DNA from: Saprospiraceae bacterium
GTDB lineage: Bacteria; Bacteroidota; Bacteroidia; Chitinophagales; Saprospiraceae
Assembly: GCA_020628725.1 (NCBI GenBank)
Contig: JAHDEO010000015.1
Location: 1,136-34,779 of the forward strand
Reading direction: 5' to 3'
DNA length: 33,644 nucleotides
Position numbers and translations under genes: made by a program. Shown one piece after another: positions 9,500 through 18,364 of the stretch. A model generated the notes under the pieces. That model had not been told where the DNA came from, made no database searches, and was given only the letters and a program-made list of their open reading frames with translations. Numbering within the stretch: the first letter of the stretch is position 1; each line of letters opens with the position of its first letter.

Positions 9500-10001
9500 A
9501 GCTTATTTTTCGTTTTGGTGAACTCAGTTATATGGTAATTTCGGATTAGGTTCTGGGCAGTGGTATACGCGAGTGCAAGGTGAATTGGCGCATACAGGAT
9601 GAGCGTGTCAGTCTATTAGACGACAACTTAGGCAAAATAGTTCTGTTTTACCGAAAAATTAATTTAACGTATAAATACAATGCAAACATAAAAAATTGAA
9701 CAATAAAAAAAAAGTTTATGCAAGCAAAGTATGTAAACAGAATGTAAACATTTGACGTACAATAATCGGAAGGCAATAAATCGAATAGTTTTTAGACTTT
9801 ATTTCATAGTAAAGTCTGTTGTTCTATTAGTTAATTGTCTTACCTATAATTTGCATAAAATTAATGTAGGATATATGTAGAGGGTAATGAGGTTAATAAT
9901 ATTATGTATCTTGAAAAAACGTTGAAAATGCAGAAAAAGCTTTATATACCTTACTTTGATAGCATTTTTTATAACAAGATAAATAAGTAAAATATGTAAA
10001 T

Positions 10002-10112
10002 CAACTTCAATCTCAACCTCAAATACAACTGCAATCTCAACAAAAAGAATTTGCCGACGGCAAATTAAAAGTTGTGTATTTGAAATTGAAGTTGTATTTG
10101 AGGTTGAAGTTG
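10002..10112. repeat. Composite inverted element: hexamer array - hairpin core - inverted hexamer array
   Basis: Seven CAANNN units 10002-10043; palindrome AATTTGCCG-A-CGGCAAATT 10048-10066; six NNNTTG units 10077-10112; ends 1 nt from the S9 stop codon. Confidence 0.92.
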
Positions 10113-10113
10113 C

Positions 10114-12474
10114 CTATCTGTTTTTTACATATTTATCCAACCACTCGGTCATCTCCCAAAGCATGTGCATTACGGATTCACGAGCGCGGTAACCGTGACT
10201 TTCTTTCGGGAGAACCGCCAAACGTACCGTTTTGCCCAAGCCTTTTAATGCACTATAAAATCGCTCGCTTTGCATAGGATATGTTCCCGAATTGCTGTCT
10301 GCCTCACCGTGAATGAGTAGGAGAGGAGCGTTGATTTTATCGGCATGGGTGAAGGGGGACATTTGCATGTAAGTCTCGGTAGCTTCCCAAAAATTGCGTT
10401 CTTCCGATTGAAAACCAAAAGGCGTGAGCGTACGATTATACGCACCGCTACGTGAGATGCCTGCTGCAAATAAGTTGGTGTGTGCCAACAGATTAGCCGT
10501 CATAAACGCGCCGTAAGAGTGTCCGCCTACGGCGATACGTTTTGGGTCAGCGATGCCCATTTTGGTGATTTTTTTGATGGCGGCTTTGGCATTGGCGCGG
10601 AGCTGCTCGACGAATTTTTCATTAGGCTCTACATCACCTTCACCAACGATGGGCATCCCAAAACCTTCCACAACAGCATAGCCCTGTGTCACCCAATACA
10701 AAGGCGAATGGGCATATAGTCGGGTAAATCGATACGGCGAATCTTTCATTTGTCCCGCTGCATCTGCGCTTTTATATTCGCGTGGGTATGCCCACATGAG
10801 TACGGGAAGCGGTCCGTCTTTCTTTGGATTATAATCAATAGGTAAATAGAGTTTGGCGCGGAGCTTTACTCCGTCTTTTCGTTTGTATTCGAGCAGTTGC
10901 GGACTTAGTTTTTTGAGGTGTACATATGGATGTGGGAAATGCGAAACTTGTGTTTCTTTTCCCTTTTTTAGATTTCTGATAAAATAATTTGCCGGATTGT
11001 CTTTTGACTCGCGGCTAATGACAATGATTTGATTAAGAGGGTCTAATATTTTGATAGGAGCTTCATAATTTGGAGCTTTCGATTGAAATAATCGTTTGGA
11101 TTTTTGTTTTTTTACATCAAATAAATCTACAAAAGGTCGATTGCCTTCGGGCGAAGCTCCCTCACCAATCAAAAATAATTTTCCTTTTTTATTTTGCATT
11201 AAAACATGCTTTCCATATTTATTAGAGTGCGTTTGGAAACTGCCGGGGGCATTGTATCTGTCTTCCCACGAATGGTCAAAAAGTACTTTTTTGCTCTTTT
11301 TCGGTGCATCCGGTGCAAAGCTGGAAGTGACTACTCTGCGGTCTTTCCATTGCCATTCTTCTACGATAGCAAGGTCACCTGTTCCCCATTCAAAAGAATT
11401 GAAGCGCATCTGAGTGCCAATACTTTTCTGTGGCTCGCCATCAAAGGGAGCTTCGAGCGAAAATGCCTGGTCGCGGATGCTTACTTCGCGTCGTGGGTCG
11501 CCGCCGTCTTGGGCTTCGACCCAGTAGAGCGTTGCGGGGTGGTCATTGCGCCAGCAAAAACTACGCGGACCGGTACGTACCGCATCAAAACCTTGTGGAA
11601 TATCATCTGCCACAGGTATTTCGGCAAGCGTCTTGATGCGTTTCCCATCTCGATTCCACAATTCGATGCGCCTCGCAAAACGCGAGTAAGGCACAACATA
11701 TGAAAACGGACGTTCGACTTGCACGGTGCGGATATATTTACCATCGGGCGAAGGCGAAAAGGTAGCGATAATAGCCGGTTTATTTAATTTACGAGAGCGT
11801 CCTGTTTTTACATTCACTCGAATCAACTGACTGCGTGTATAATGCTCAAACAAAGCCGCATCGTGTTCGTTTTTTAATACGTCTTGATAAGTGCGGTGGG
11901 CGGTTTTACGTTCTGTATTTTCTTGAATAATGGGACCTTGTGGCACGCGGGGTGGGGTAGGGGCTTTGCCTCTGTCGGCAGGAACGGTCTTACAAACTAA
12001 TGTCTCATTATCGGTAAGCCAGCGAAAAGGGCGGTTGCCAAGTGTATCATTAATGATAATTCCGCTTAGTTTTTTTGCGGCAAACGGCTCGCCTTCTGCT
12101 ACCCACAATTCAATACCTCGTGCGCGAGTAATGGTGAATGCAATGCGTTCGCCATCCGGTGACCATGATATGTTTTGGATTTTGGCACGCGGCGGGATAC
12201 CACGCACTTTGGTTTGCTTGCCATCTTGCTGAACGAAGATTTTATCAAAATAAAACACACGACTACCACCTGTAGTGCGTGGGTTGATGCGCACGCCCGC
12301 AAGACGCAACTCATCTACGGCTACCTCATCAATTGACGGCAAATTCGGACGATGCAGAAACAAAGTTTTCCGACTGACAGAGTGAATACTCACGGCAGGA
12401 ACCGGCGGAGCATCTATCAGGTCGGCGATGACCTTGGGTGGTAATTGATACTGAGGGCGTTCAGGTTGTGGCAT
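10114..12474 (-). CDS. S9 family (prolyl-oligopeptidase / glutamyl-endopeptidase-like) peptidase
   Basis: GGHSYGAFMTANLLAHT nucleophile elbow; LLLIHGEADSNSGTYPMQSERFYSAL; DLIDAPPVPAVSI propeller N-terminus. Confidence 0.93.
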   Translation of the reverse strand: MPQPERPQYQLPPKVIADLIDAPPVPAVSIHSVSRKTLFLHRPNLPSIDEVAVDELRLAGVRINPRTTGGSRVFYFDKIFVQQDGKQTKVRGIPPRAKIQNISWSPDGERIAFTITRARGIELWVAEGEPFAAKKLSGIIINDTLGNRPFRWLTDNETLVCKTVPADRGKAPTPPRVPQGPIIQENTERKTAHRTYQDVLKNEHDAALFEHYTRSQLIRVNVKTGRSRKLNKPAIIATFSPSPDGKYIRTVQVERPFSYVVPYSRFARRIELWNRDGKRIKTLAEIPVADDIPQGFDAVRTGPRSFCWRNDHPATLYWVEAQDGGDPRREVSIRDQAFSLEAPFDGEPQKSIGTQMRFNSFEWGTGDLAIVEEWQWKDRRVVTSSFAPDAPKKSKKVLFDHSWEDRYNAPGSFQTHSNKYGKHVLMQNKKGKLFLIGEGASPEGNRPFVDLFDVKKQKSKRLFQSKAPNYEAPIKILDPLNQIIVISRESKDNPANYFIRNLKKGKETQVSHFPHPYVHLKKLSPQLLEYKRKDGVKLRAKLYLPIDYNPKKDGPLPVLMWAYPREYKSADAAGQMKDSPYRFTRLYAHSPLYWVTQGYAVVEGFGMPIVGEGDVEPNEKFVEQLRANAKAAIKKITKMGIADPKRIAVGGHSYGAFMTANLLAHTNLFAAGISRSGAYNRTLTPFGFQSEERNFWEATETYMQMSPFTHADKINAPLLLIHGEADSNSGTYPMQSERFYSALKGLGKTVRLAVLPKESHGYRARESVMHMLWEMTEWLDKYVKNR

Positions 12475-12492
12475 AATCGATTGTTATAATTA

Positions 12493-12524
12493 TTTTCGAT
12501 TTTGTGATTTTCGATTTTTGATTG
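12493..12524. repeat. Degenerate 7/8-bp TTTTCGA-type array upstream of the S9 gene
   Basis: TTTTCGA-TTTTGTGA-TTTTCGA-TTTTTGA succession; GATTTTTGA/TCAAAAATC inverted at 12513/12548. Confidence 0.5.
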
Positions 12525-12671
12525 AGAAATTCGTAATGTTTTGCCATTCAAAAATCACCTAATTCATTTATTTGAAATTACAAATGAAGTAGAATAATCT
12601 TGCAATAATATAACAATCAAACAATTTTACCACTAAACAATCATTATTTTTTTTAGGCAAGGTCTGACTTC

Positions 12672-13121
12672 TCATTTTTCTATAAGAACGGCATCATTCA
12701 AGGTATACATCAGGCGATTGATGTCGCCGGAGTTGAGTTCTAATCTTCCTTTGATGATGATAGGTTTGGAAGTATAGGTGATTTTCGGGTCATCCGAATT
12801 GACTTCCATGACCGTCTCAGGTCCCGCACCACCACAAAAGAAACACATATTATAAGGATAGGCAGAAAATACGAAATTGCTCTGCTGTTTGTAGCCTTCC
12901 ACCGGAATGATATAGCCCTCTACCTCCACTACTTTACCTTCCAAATCCTTTACCGATTGACTGAATACGGGTACATCTATGTCGAAACCCATGATTTCGT
13001 CATACTGTTGTTTGTAGGTGATTTTGGAAAGGGTTTTCCAAGTGTTTTCTTTTTTTTGTTCTTGGGCTTGGAGGGATAATGTGCCAATTAGTAAAGCTAT
13101 AAATATTGTTATTTTTTTCAT
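12672..13121 (-). CDS. Secreted DUF3299-like protein, paralog B
   Basis: Signal peptide; WKTLSKITYKQQYDEIMGFDIDVPVF, EVEGYIIPVEG, FSAYPYNMCFFCGGAGPET; tandem paralog of 13707-14150. Confidence 0.75.
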   Translation of the reverse strand: MKKITIFIALLIGTLSLQAQEQKKENTWKTLSKITYKQQYDEIMGFDIDVPVFSQSVKDLEGKVVEVEGYIIPVEGYKQQSNFVFSAYPYNMCFFCGGAGPETVMEVNSDDPKITYTSKPIIIKGRLELNSGDINRLMYTLNDAVLIEK

Positions 13122-13150
13122 TTTATGATAATTGTGAAATTAGCTTGAGT

Positions 13151-13432
13151 CTAAATTTCTCCTTTATAACTTGAAGACCAACCCAAAATCGCTTTCATTT
13201 TTTGTGATGGATTAAATTTGAACGCTGTAGAACCTCGTCTTTGCGACACGTAAAATTTGCCAAAATTCTGAATCGTAATACTTGATTTATCTTTCATCAA
13301 ATCGTAAATTGTATCAATACATCCATTCAAATATTTTTCTGCATTTTGCTCACTGCAATTCATTTTTTGAGCGTATAATTTTACAAATTCTTTGTGTTTG
13401 GTGGTTTTATCTGATGCCGATGAAAATCTCAT
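13151..13432 (-). CDS. HU/IHF-like DNA-binding protein
   Basis: ITIQNFGKFYVSQRRGSTAFKFNPSQKMKAILGW resembles HU family C-terminal signature. Confidence 0.65.
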   Translation of the reverse strand: MRFSSASDKTTKHKEFVKLYAQKMNCSEQNAEKYLNGCIDTIYDLMKDKSSITIQNFGKFYVSQRRGSTAFKFNPSQKMKAILGWSSSYKGEI

Positions 13433-13446
13433 ATGTGTGTGATGTT

Positions 13447-13674
13447 TTATTCCATATCAAGTTCAAAACCAAAGTCTTTCACTAAACCTGTTTTTAAATA
13501 TTGTTCGCCACGTTTCAAGGCTTCCTCAATAGTGCTTGACTCTTCATCTTCCCAGACTGTCCCACCTTCGTGGATAATTCTAAAGATACTATTTGTATAA
13601 TATTCGTAGCCTATTTCAATACGTCCTTCCGTCAATGCCCATTTAGCCAAATATGGATATTTTTTTTCAAACAT
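13447..13674 (-). CDS. Small conserved-looking acidic protein, function unknown
   Basis: 75-aa ORF packed between short intergenic gaps in a co-directional cluster. Confidence 0.6.
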   Translation of the reverse strand: MFEKKYPYLAKWALTEGRIEIGYEYYTNSIFRIIHEGGTVWEDEESSTIEEALKRGEQYLKTGLVKDFGFELDME

Positions 13675-13706
13675 GAAACAAATATTCTTTAAAACGAATT
13701 ACCGGA

Positions 13707-14150
13707 CTACTCCACTACCACCACATTCGTCAATGTATACATCAACTCATTCACATCACCATGATTCAAGGATAATTTTCCGCGAATGGTAATTGGTTTC
13801 GAGGTGTAAGGGACTTTTACTTTATCTTTTGTAAATGCTTGTAAAACCGTTTCAGGACCGGCATTTCCACAGAAAAAACACATCTTATACGGATACGCTG
13901 AAAACATAAAATGACTTTGTGCCTTTTCGCCTTTCAATGGAATGATGTAGCCCTTTACCGTAATTTCTTCGCCCGACAAATCCAATACCGGCTCCATGAA
14001 AATCGGCTTTTGCACATCCATTCCCATGAATTCATCAAATTCCATGTTGTAGGTGACCAAAGAAAGTGTTTTCCACGCATTGCCTTCTTGTTGAGCGTAG
14101 GTATTTATCGCAAAAAAAAGAACCGCAAGAGATACGATAATTCGTTTCAT
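13707..14150 (-). CDS. Secreted DUF3299-like protein, paralog A
   Basis: Signal peptide; WKTLSLVTYNMEFDEFMGMDVQKPIF, KGYIIPLKG, FSAYPYKMCFFCGNAGPET. Confidence 0.75.
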   Translation of the reverse strand: MKRIIVSLAVLFFAINTYAQQEGNAWKTLSLVTYNMEFDEFMGMDVQKPIFMEPVLDLSGEEITVKGYIIPLKGEKAQSHFMFSAYPYKMCFFCGNAGPETVLQAFTKDKVKVPYTSKPITIRGKLSLNHGDVNELMYTLTNVVVVE

Positions 14151-14196
14151 ATTTTTTTATTTAAAAATCAAAACAAATAAAATTATAATGCAAGAC

Positions 14197-14273
14197 AATT
14201 CACTCATTCAGTCATTCAAAATTCACTCATTGAAAAACATTTAAGCATTGTAGCATTTCATCATTTAAGCATT
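14197..14273 (-). repeat. Octamer array (minus: AATGCTTA-AATGATGA-AATGCTAC-AATGCTTA...AATGAGTG-AATTTTG-AATGACTG-AATGAGTG)
   Basis: 8-bp periodicity; homologous to arms at 20800-20874 and 20915-20984; overlaps the permease stop codon. Confidence 0.88.
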
Positions 14274-15469
14274 GTCGCTGCATCGGTATTGGAGGCTTGA
14301 ATGGCAGGAATAATCGCCGCCAAAAAACCAATTACCAACGCACCGATAATCAAGTATAATTCCGCAGGAAGAAACTGCCAACCCGTGAAACTATACTGAT
14401 AAGCATCTTGCATATAACGTGCCAATACAGACATGCTCACATGCGCGAGCGCAATACCCAAAATTCCCCCGACCAATGCCAACAAAACGCCTTCTAAGGT
14501 AATCAAACCAAACAATTTGCCTCGCGAACTCCCCATAACACGCATGACTACAAGCTCATAACGCCTGTCTTTCAATGATTTGTACAAAGAAATAAAAACA
14601 CTCAATGCCGACACAAATACAATCGCAAATGCTAAAAAACGCAAAGCACGTTCTGCGATACCCATCATTTCAAACAACCGGGCGGTTTCGTAGGCGGGAT
14701 TGGCGGCGAGCATATCGGTATTTTTGTTGATACCGCGCGGGAGATTTAGGGTGCGAAAGTCTGTTTTATTTCTGTAAAAAACGAGTAGTGAAGTGATGTC
14801 TTGCTCTTCTTCTATGATGTCGTGGCTGTGTCCTTCCTCATCGTGGTCGATGTGAGAGAGCCAGACATTTCGTATGTCGGTGAGGATGAGTTGGTCGAGT
14901 ACAGTATTGCTTTTTTTGAGGATACCCGCTACGCGGAAATCGTGTTCGTCGTGGCTATGAGATGTGGATTCGCCCAAGCCGTGTGCGCTATGAAATAAGT
15001 CGCCGAATTTCAGTCCGGTCATCTCCGCTACCTTTGCACCAATGACAACTTCAAAATCGCCGTCCCACAAACGTCCGTAAGAAATCTCGCCACCATACAC
15101 GTCCAAATAATCATGATTCGTACCAATGATTCTATACGTTTCATAACTATCACCAATGGCTAATGGAATCGCTTTTTTTATCAAAGGATGTTTAGGGTTC
15201 ATAAATGGCTGAACGGATTTCAAAGGAATATTCCCGGTCGGATTATCAATGTGATAAATACTCGACAATATCAATTGTAATGGACTTCCCTTCGCGCCCA
15301 ATACCAAATCCACACCGCCTTGATTGCGCTCAAATTTCTCCGTTGTTTGTTGATTCAATAACAACAAAAACGCAATCAGCCCGACCCCCAAAGCCAATAA
15401 AATCAAACTCAACAAAGCCGCTAAGGGTTTCGCCGTGATGTTTTTCCAACTCAATCTTAACAGATTCAT
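14261..15469 (-). CDS. FtsX/MacB-type ABC transporter permease with His-rich extracytoplasmic loops
   Basis: Four TM segments; MRVMGSSRGKLFGLITLEGVLLALVGGILGI; HSHDEHDF and HIDHDEEGHSHD loops. Confidence 0.88.
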   Translation of the reverse strand: MNLLRLSWKNITAKPLAALLSLILLALGVGLIAFLLLLNQQTTEKFERNQGGVDLVLGAKGSPLQLILSSIYHIDNPTGNIPLKSVQPFMNPKHPLIKKAIPLAIGDSYETYRIIGTNHDYLDVYGGEISYGRLWDGDFEVVIGAKVAEMTGLKFGDLFHSAHGLGESTSHSHDEHDFRVAGILKKSNTVLDQLILTDIRNVWLSHIDHDEEGHSHDIIEEEQDITSLLVFYRNKTDFRTLNLPRGINKNTDMLAANPAYETARLFEMMGIAERALRFLAFAIVFVSALSVFISLYKSLKDRRYELVVMRVMGSSRGKLFGLITLEGVLLALVGGILGIALAHVSMSVLARYMQDAYQYSFTGWQFLPAELYLIIGALVIGFLAAIIPAIQASNTDAATMLK

Positions 15470-15512
15470 ACTTTAATAATGGTTTAATGTGTAACCGTCA
15501 AGCGAAGCGTCC

Positions 15513-15533
15513 GTCTATCGTCTGCCGTCCACC
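15513..15533. repeat. Heptamer array GTCTATC-GTCTGCC-GTCCACC
   Basis: Three in-register 7-bp units abutting the TPR gene stop codon (15535-15537). Confidence 0.8.
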
Positions 15534-15534
15534 G

Positions 15535-16581
15535 TTATTGACCATATTCGTTTACGCAGTTTACAAAATCAATCGCTTCTTCTTCGTGGGCTTCCATCCA
15601 AAGGGCAATATCGCCGCCTTTCGACAGACCAATATGATAACAAAACGCCGTAATAACTTCGCAATCAGCCATGTGAGCATAATAAGGTGCGTAAAAATCC
15701 CACCAAATACCTTCCTTATCTTCATCATCTTCTTGCAACATCGAAAATAATAATTCGGTTTTTTTGATGAGTTTTTCGGTATCTGTTTTGGGAATTTCTA
15801 CTTCTACATCGGCTTCTTTAAGGGCTTCGGTGAGGTCTAAGGAAAGTATCAGCTCCAATGGTGCAAATTCCAAATCAGACAAATCATCCGCACTGATATT
15901 AATTTCAAATTCGGTGGCTGATTTTTGAGTGACGTTATTATTACGAATTAATAAACCCAATAAACTATCATAAATTTCATCAGCGCGAATGGTTTCCGGT
16001 TCGAGCATCAGGAAGAAGTAATAGGACATAATCGCAGGGATTTTTCGACCTTGTTCTTCCATTAATTTACCCAAATAATAATGGCTCGATGCATGTGAAT
16101 AGTTTTTTGAAATAGAAGTAATGAAAGCGTTTTTTGCCTTCGTATCCGCACCCGTTCGCAGGTAGGTGATGCCGAGATTAAAGTGTAACATCGCCATATC
16201 AGGGTGCTTGGCGATGCCTTCTTTGAAGGTTTTGATAGCTTGTTTGCGCTTGCCCATATCGTCGAGGATACTGCCTTTGATGACGTATAGCATTGGATGT
16301 CTGTCAGGTTCATCGCCTTTGAAGGCAAGTTTGATGTGTTTGAGGGCGGCTTTGGAGTCACCGAGCGCGGTGTAAGCGTAGGCTATTTCGTAATGGGCGA
16401 GGGTAGATTTTGGGTTGATGTCAAGGGCTTTTTCGTATTGTTTGATGGCTTGTTGGTATTGCCCTTCATCGTGTAGTGCGATACCATTTTCGATGTATTT
16501 TATGAATGTTTTGTCTTGAGCGATAGCGACATTGAATGTCAAAAAGCAGATAAATAGGGAGGTTATGGTTAATTTTAGCAT
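15535..16581 (-). CDS. Secreted TPR-repeat protein
   Basis: GQYQQAIKQYEKALDINPKSTLAHYEIAYAYTALGDSKAALKHIKLAF and further TPRs; signal peptide. Confidence 0.88.
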   Translation of the reverse strand: MLKLTITSLFICFLTFNVAIAQDKTFIKYIENGIALHDEGQYQQAIKQYEKALDINPKSTLAHYEIAYAYTALGDSKAALKHIKLAFKGDEPDRHPMLYVIKGSILDDMGKRKQAIKTFKEGIAKHPDMAMLHFNLGITYLRTGADTKAKNAFITSISKNYSHASSHYYLGKLMEEQGRKIPAIMSYYFFLMLEPETIRADEIYDSLLGLLIRNNNVTQKSATEFEINISADDLSDLEFAPLELILSLDLTEALKEADVEVEIPKTDTEKLIKKTELLFSMLQEDDEDKEGIWWDFYAPYYAHMADCEVITAFCYHIGLSKGGDIALWMEAHEEEAIDFVNCVNEYGQ

Positions 16582-16690
16582 AGAGGTGATTTTGATAAAT
16601 AAATTATATTGTTTTCGCCTCTAAGCTACTCAAAATATTTTGTCTTTTACAACATCATTCAAAAAAGAAAATGTTATGGTTTTTATAAAA

Positions 16691-16721
16691 ATAGCAGACA
16701 CTTCAAGGAAATGTCTGCTAT
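16691..16721 (-). terminator. Rho-independent terminator of the 513-aa gene
   Basis: ATAGCAGACA / TGTCTGCTAT arms followed on minus by TTTTTAT. Confidence 0.8.
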
Positions 16722-16761
16722 CTAAATGTCTTTTGTGAGGGGATTTAATGCTCAAGTTGAA

Positions 16762-18303
16762 TTAGTAGTTGAATTTTTCGGTGCGGAAGTTTAGTTTTCT
16801 CTCCTTTCTTAGATATTCTACAATACCTATGCTACCATGTTTGTTTGGTAAGCCTCGGAAAGCACCTTTACTTTCTAATTTAATCTGATCATTAGCAAAT
16901 TCGCCATCTACTCTCGTGATGGTATTAATGCTACCAACTCGTTCTTTTCTATCGAAGTTGTAGTAAACGACAGAGAAGGCATCTTCGTTCTTAGCTCTTT
17001 GTAAAAAGCCAAAGTCAAATCCACCATAAAGGTCTACAAAAACACCTAACATCGAAATATTGACGAATTCATAACCTTGAGGAAGGTTAAATGTAGATTT
17101 GTTTTTTTCAAATACCTCAACACCAAGCAATTCAAACTTAGGGGAGAATTCCAAAACGTATAAGTCTTCGATGACGATATTAGCCAATCCCATAGTACTG
17201 GTTACATTACCGGAGAGGCTTGCTGCGATACCGGCTGCAATACCACCGGCACTTGCCGTTTTTTTATATTGTTCCGCAATGAGGTAATAATTGCCATCAT
17301 CGCTTTGCGTCATTTCGTGGAAATACAAGAAGCCTTTTCCGTCAAGTTTACCTTTGGCATTGACAGGAAGTTTTTTGCTCAAATCGCTTGCCCAAGATAA
17401 ATTTTGGTCAAAAACGTATTCGCCTTTCTTATTGATTTTCTTGATCATGATGCCTTTACTTTTGCCGGACATCACTTTCTCGGCACTTTCGTAATAATAC
17501 CCCATTAAAGTAACCTCATCAGTATTTTCGTCAAAAAATGTACTGGTGACCATAATACTGTTTTTGCCGTCAGACATTTTTTTCTCGAATAATTTTTCCC
17601 CCGTATTCAGGTCAAGACCGAGCATGTAAAAATCCATTTTTTTGCTCATCGCACCGGGGCGTCTTGTAACAGAAAGCAGTGCAATCTCATCATTGGCTCC
17701 CAAGAAACTGACGGTTTGGATTTCCTTGGATGCCTTGTCGGAAGTGAAAGTCCAGCCCTTATTTCCTTTTGTATTTGGGAAAAACCTAACTTCGTAACCC
17801 CATTTTTTGTATTTTCTGTTTAGAAAAGATAAAAAGCCTTTGCCCTCAACCCCCAAAATACCGGTTGAGTTTGCTACGAGTGAATTGCTTTCGGGACTGA
17901 TTTGAAGTTCCTTATATTTTACTTCCTCAGTAACTTTTGAAATAAGTTCGCCGGACTTTGAATATTGTCTGTAAGTTATCTCACTATCTTTGACGTCAAT
18001 GAACTTCAGAAATAAATTGTCGCCGTTGTATTCTCCGTCAACAAGGGATAAAAATTTTGTTCCGGTAATAGTTTTTTTACCGATTTCATTCATGTTGGCA
18101 TCCAGAAATTTGACACTGTAAACACGAGTCTTTTTGTCTTTCTTCTCGACCTCATAGAAAGCATAGTAACCGTTACCTTCGTCGCCCTCCATAAGTGTAC
18201 CCACATTTTTGAGTTTGACCGAGCGAATGTTTTCAATAGAGGTTTGTTGACCATACATAAAGGTCGAACAGCAAAGTAGTGCAATGAAAATTAACCTTCT
18301 CAT
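16762..18303 (-). CDS. Secreted protein of unknown function (possibly DUF6770-like, from memory)
   Basis: Signal peptide MRRLIFIALLCCSTFMYGQ; long uninterrupted ORF. Confidence 0.7.
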   Translation of the reverse strand: MRRLIFIALLCCSTFMYGQQTSIENIRSVKLKNVGTLMEGDEGNGYYAFYEVEKKDKKTRVYSVKFLDANMNEIGKKTITGTKFLSLVDGEYNGDNLFLKFIDVKDSEITYRQYSKSGELISKVTEEVKYKELQISPESNSLVANSTGILGVEGKGFLSFLNRKYKKWGYEVRFFPNTKGNKGWTFTSDKASKEIQTVSFLGANDEIALLSVTRRPGAMSKKMDFYMLGLDLNTGEKLFEKKMSDGKNSIMVTSTFFDENTDEVTLMGYYYESAEKVMSGKSKGIMIKKINKKGEYVFDQNLSWASDLSKKLPVNAKGKLDGKGFLYFHEMTQSDDGNYYLIAEQYKKTASAGGIAAGIAASLSGNVTSTMGLANIVIEDLYVLEFSPKFELLGVEVFEKNKSTFNLPQGYEFVNISMLGVFVDLYGGFDFGFLQRAKNEDAFSVVYYNFDRKERVGSINTITRVDGEFANDQIKLESKGAFRGLPNKHGSIGIVEYLRKERKLNFRTEKFNY

Positions 18304-18364
18304 AATTTAGGTTGTATTTTAAAAAAGTTGATAAAAAAGTGCTTATTAGAGACGGGTGCAGATG

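Noticed and set aside
13151-13674. Toxin-antitoxin pair made of the 75-aa and HU-like ORFs
   Set aside because: The larger ORF fits HU/IHF better than any antitoxin and the small ORF has no recognised toxin motif.
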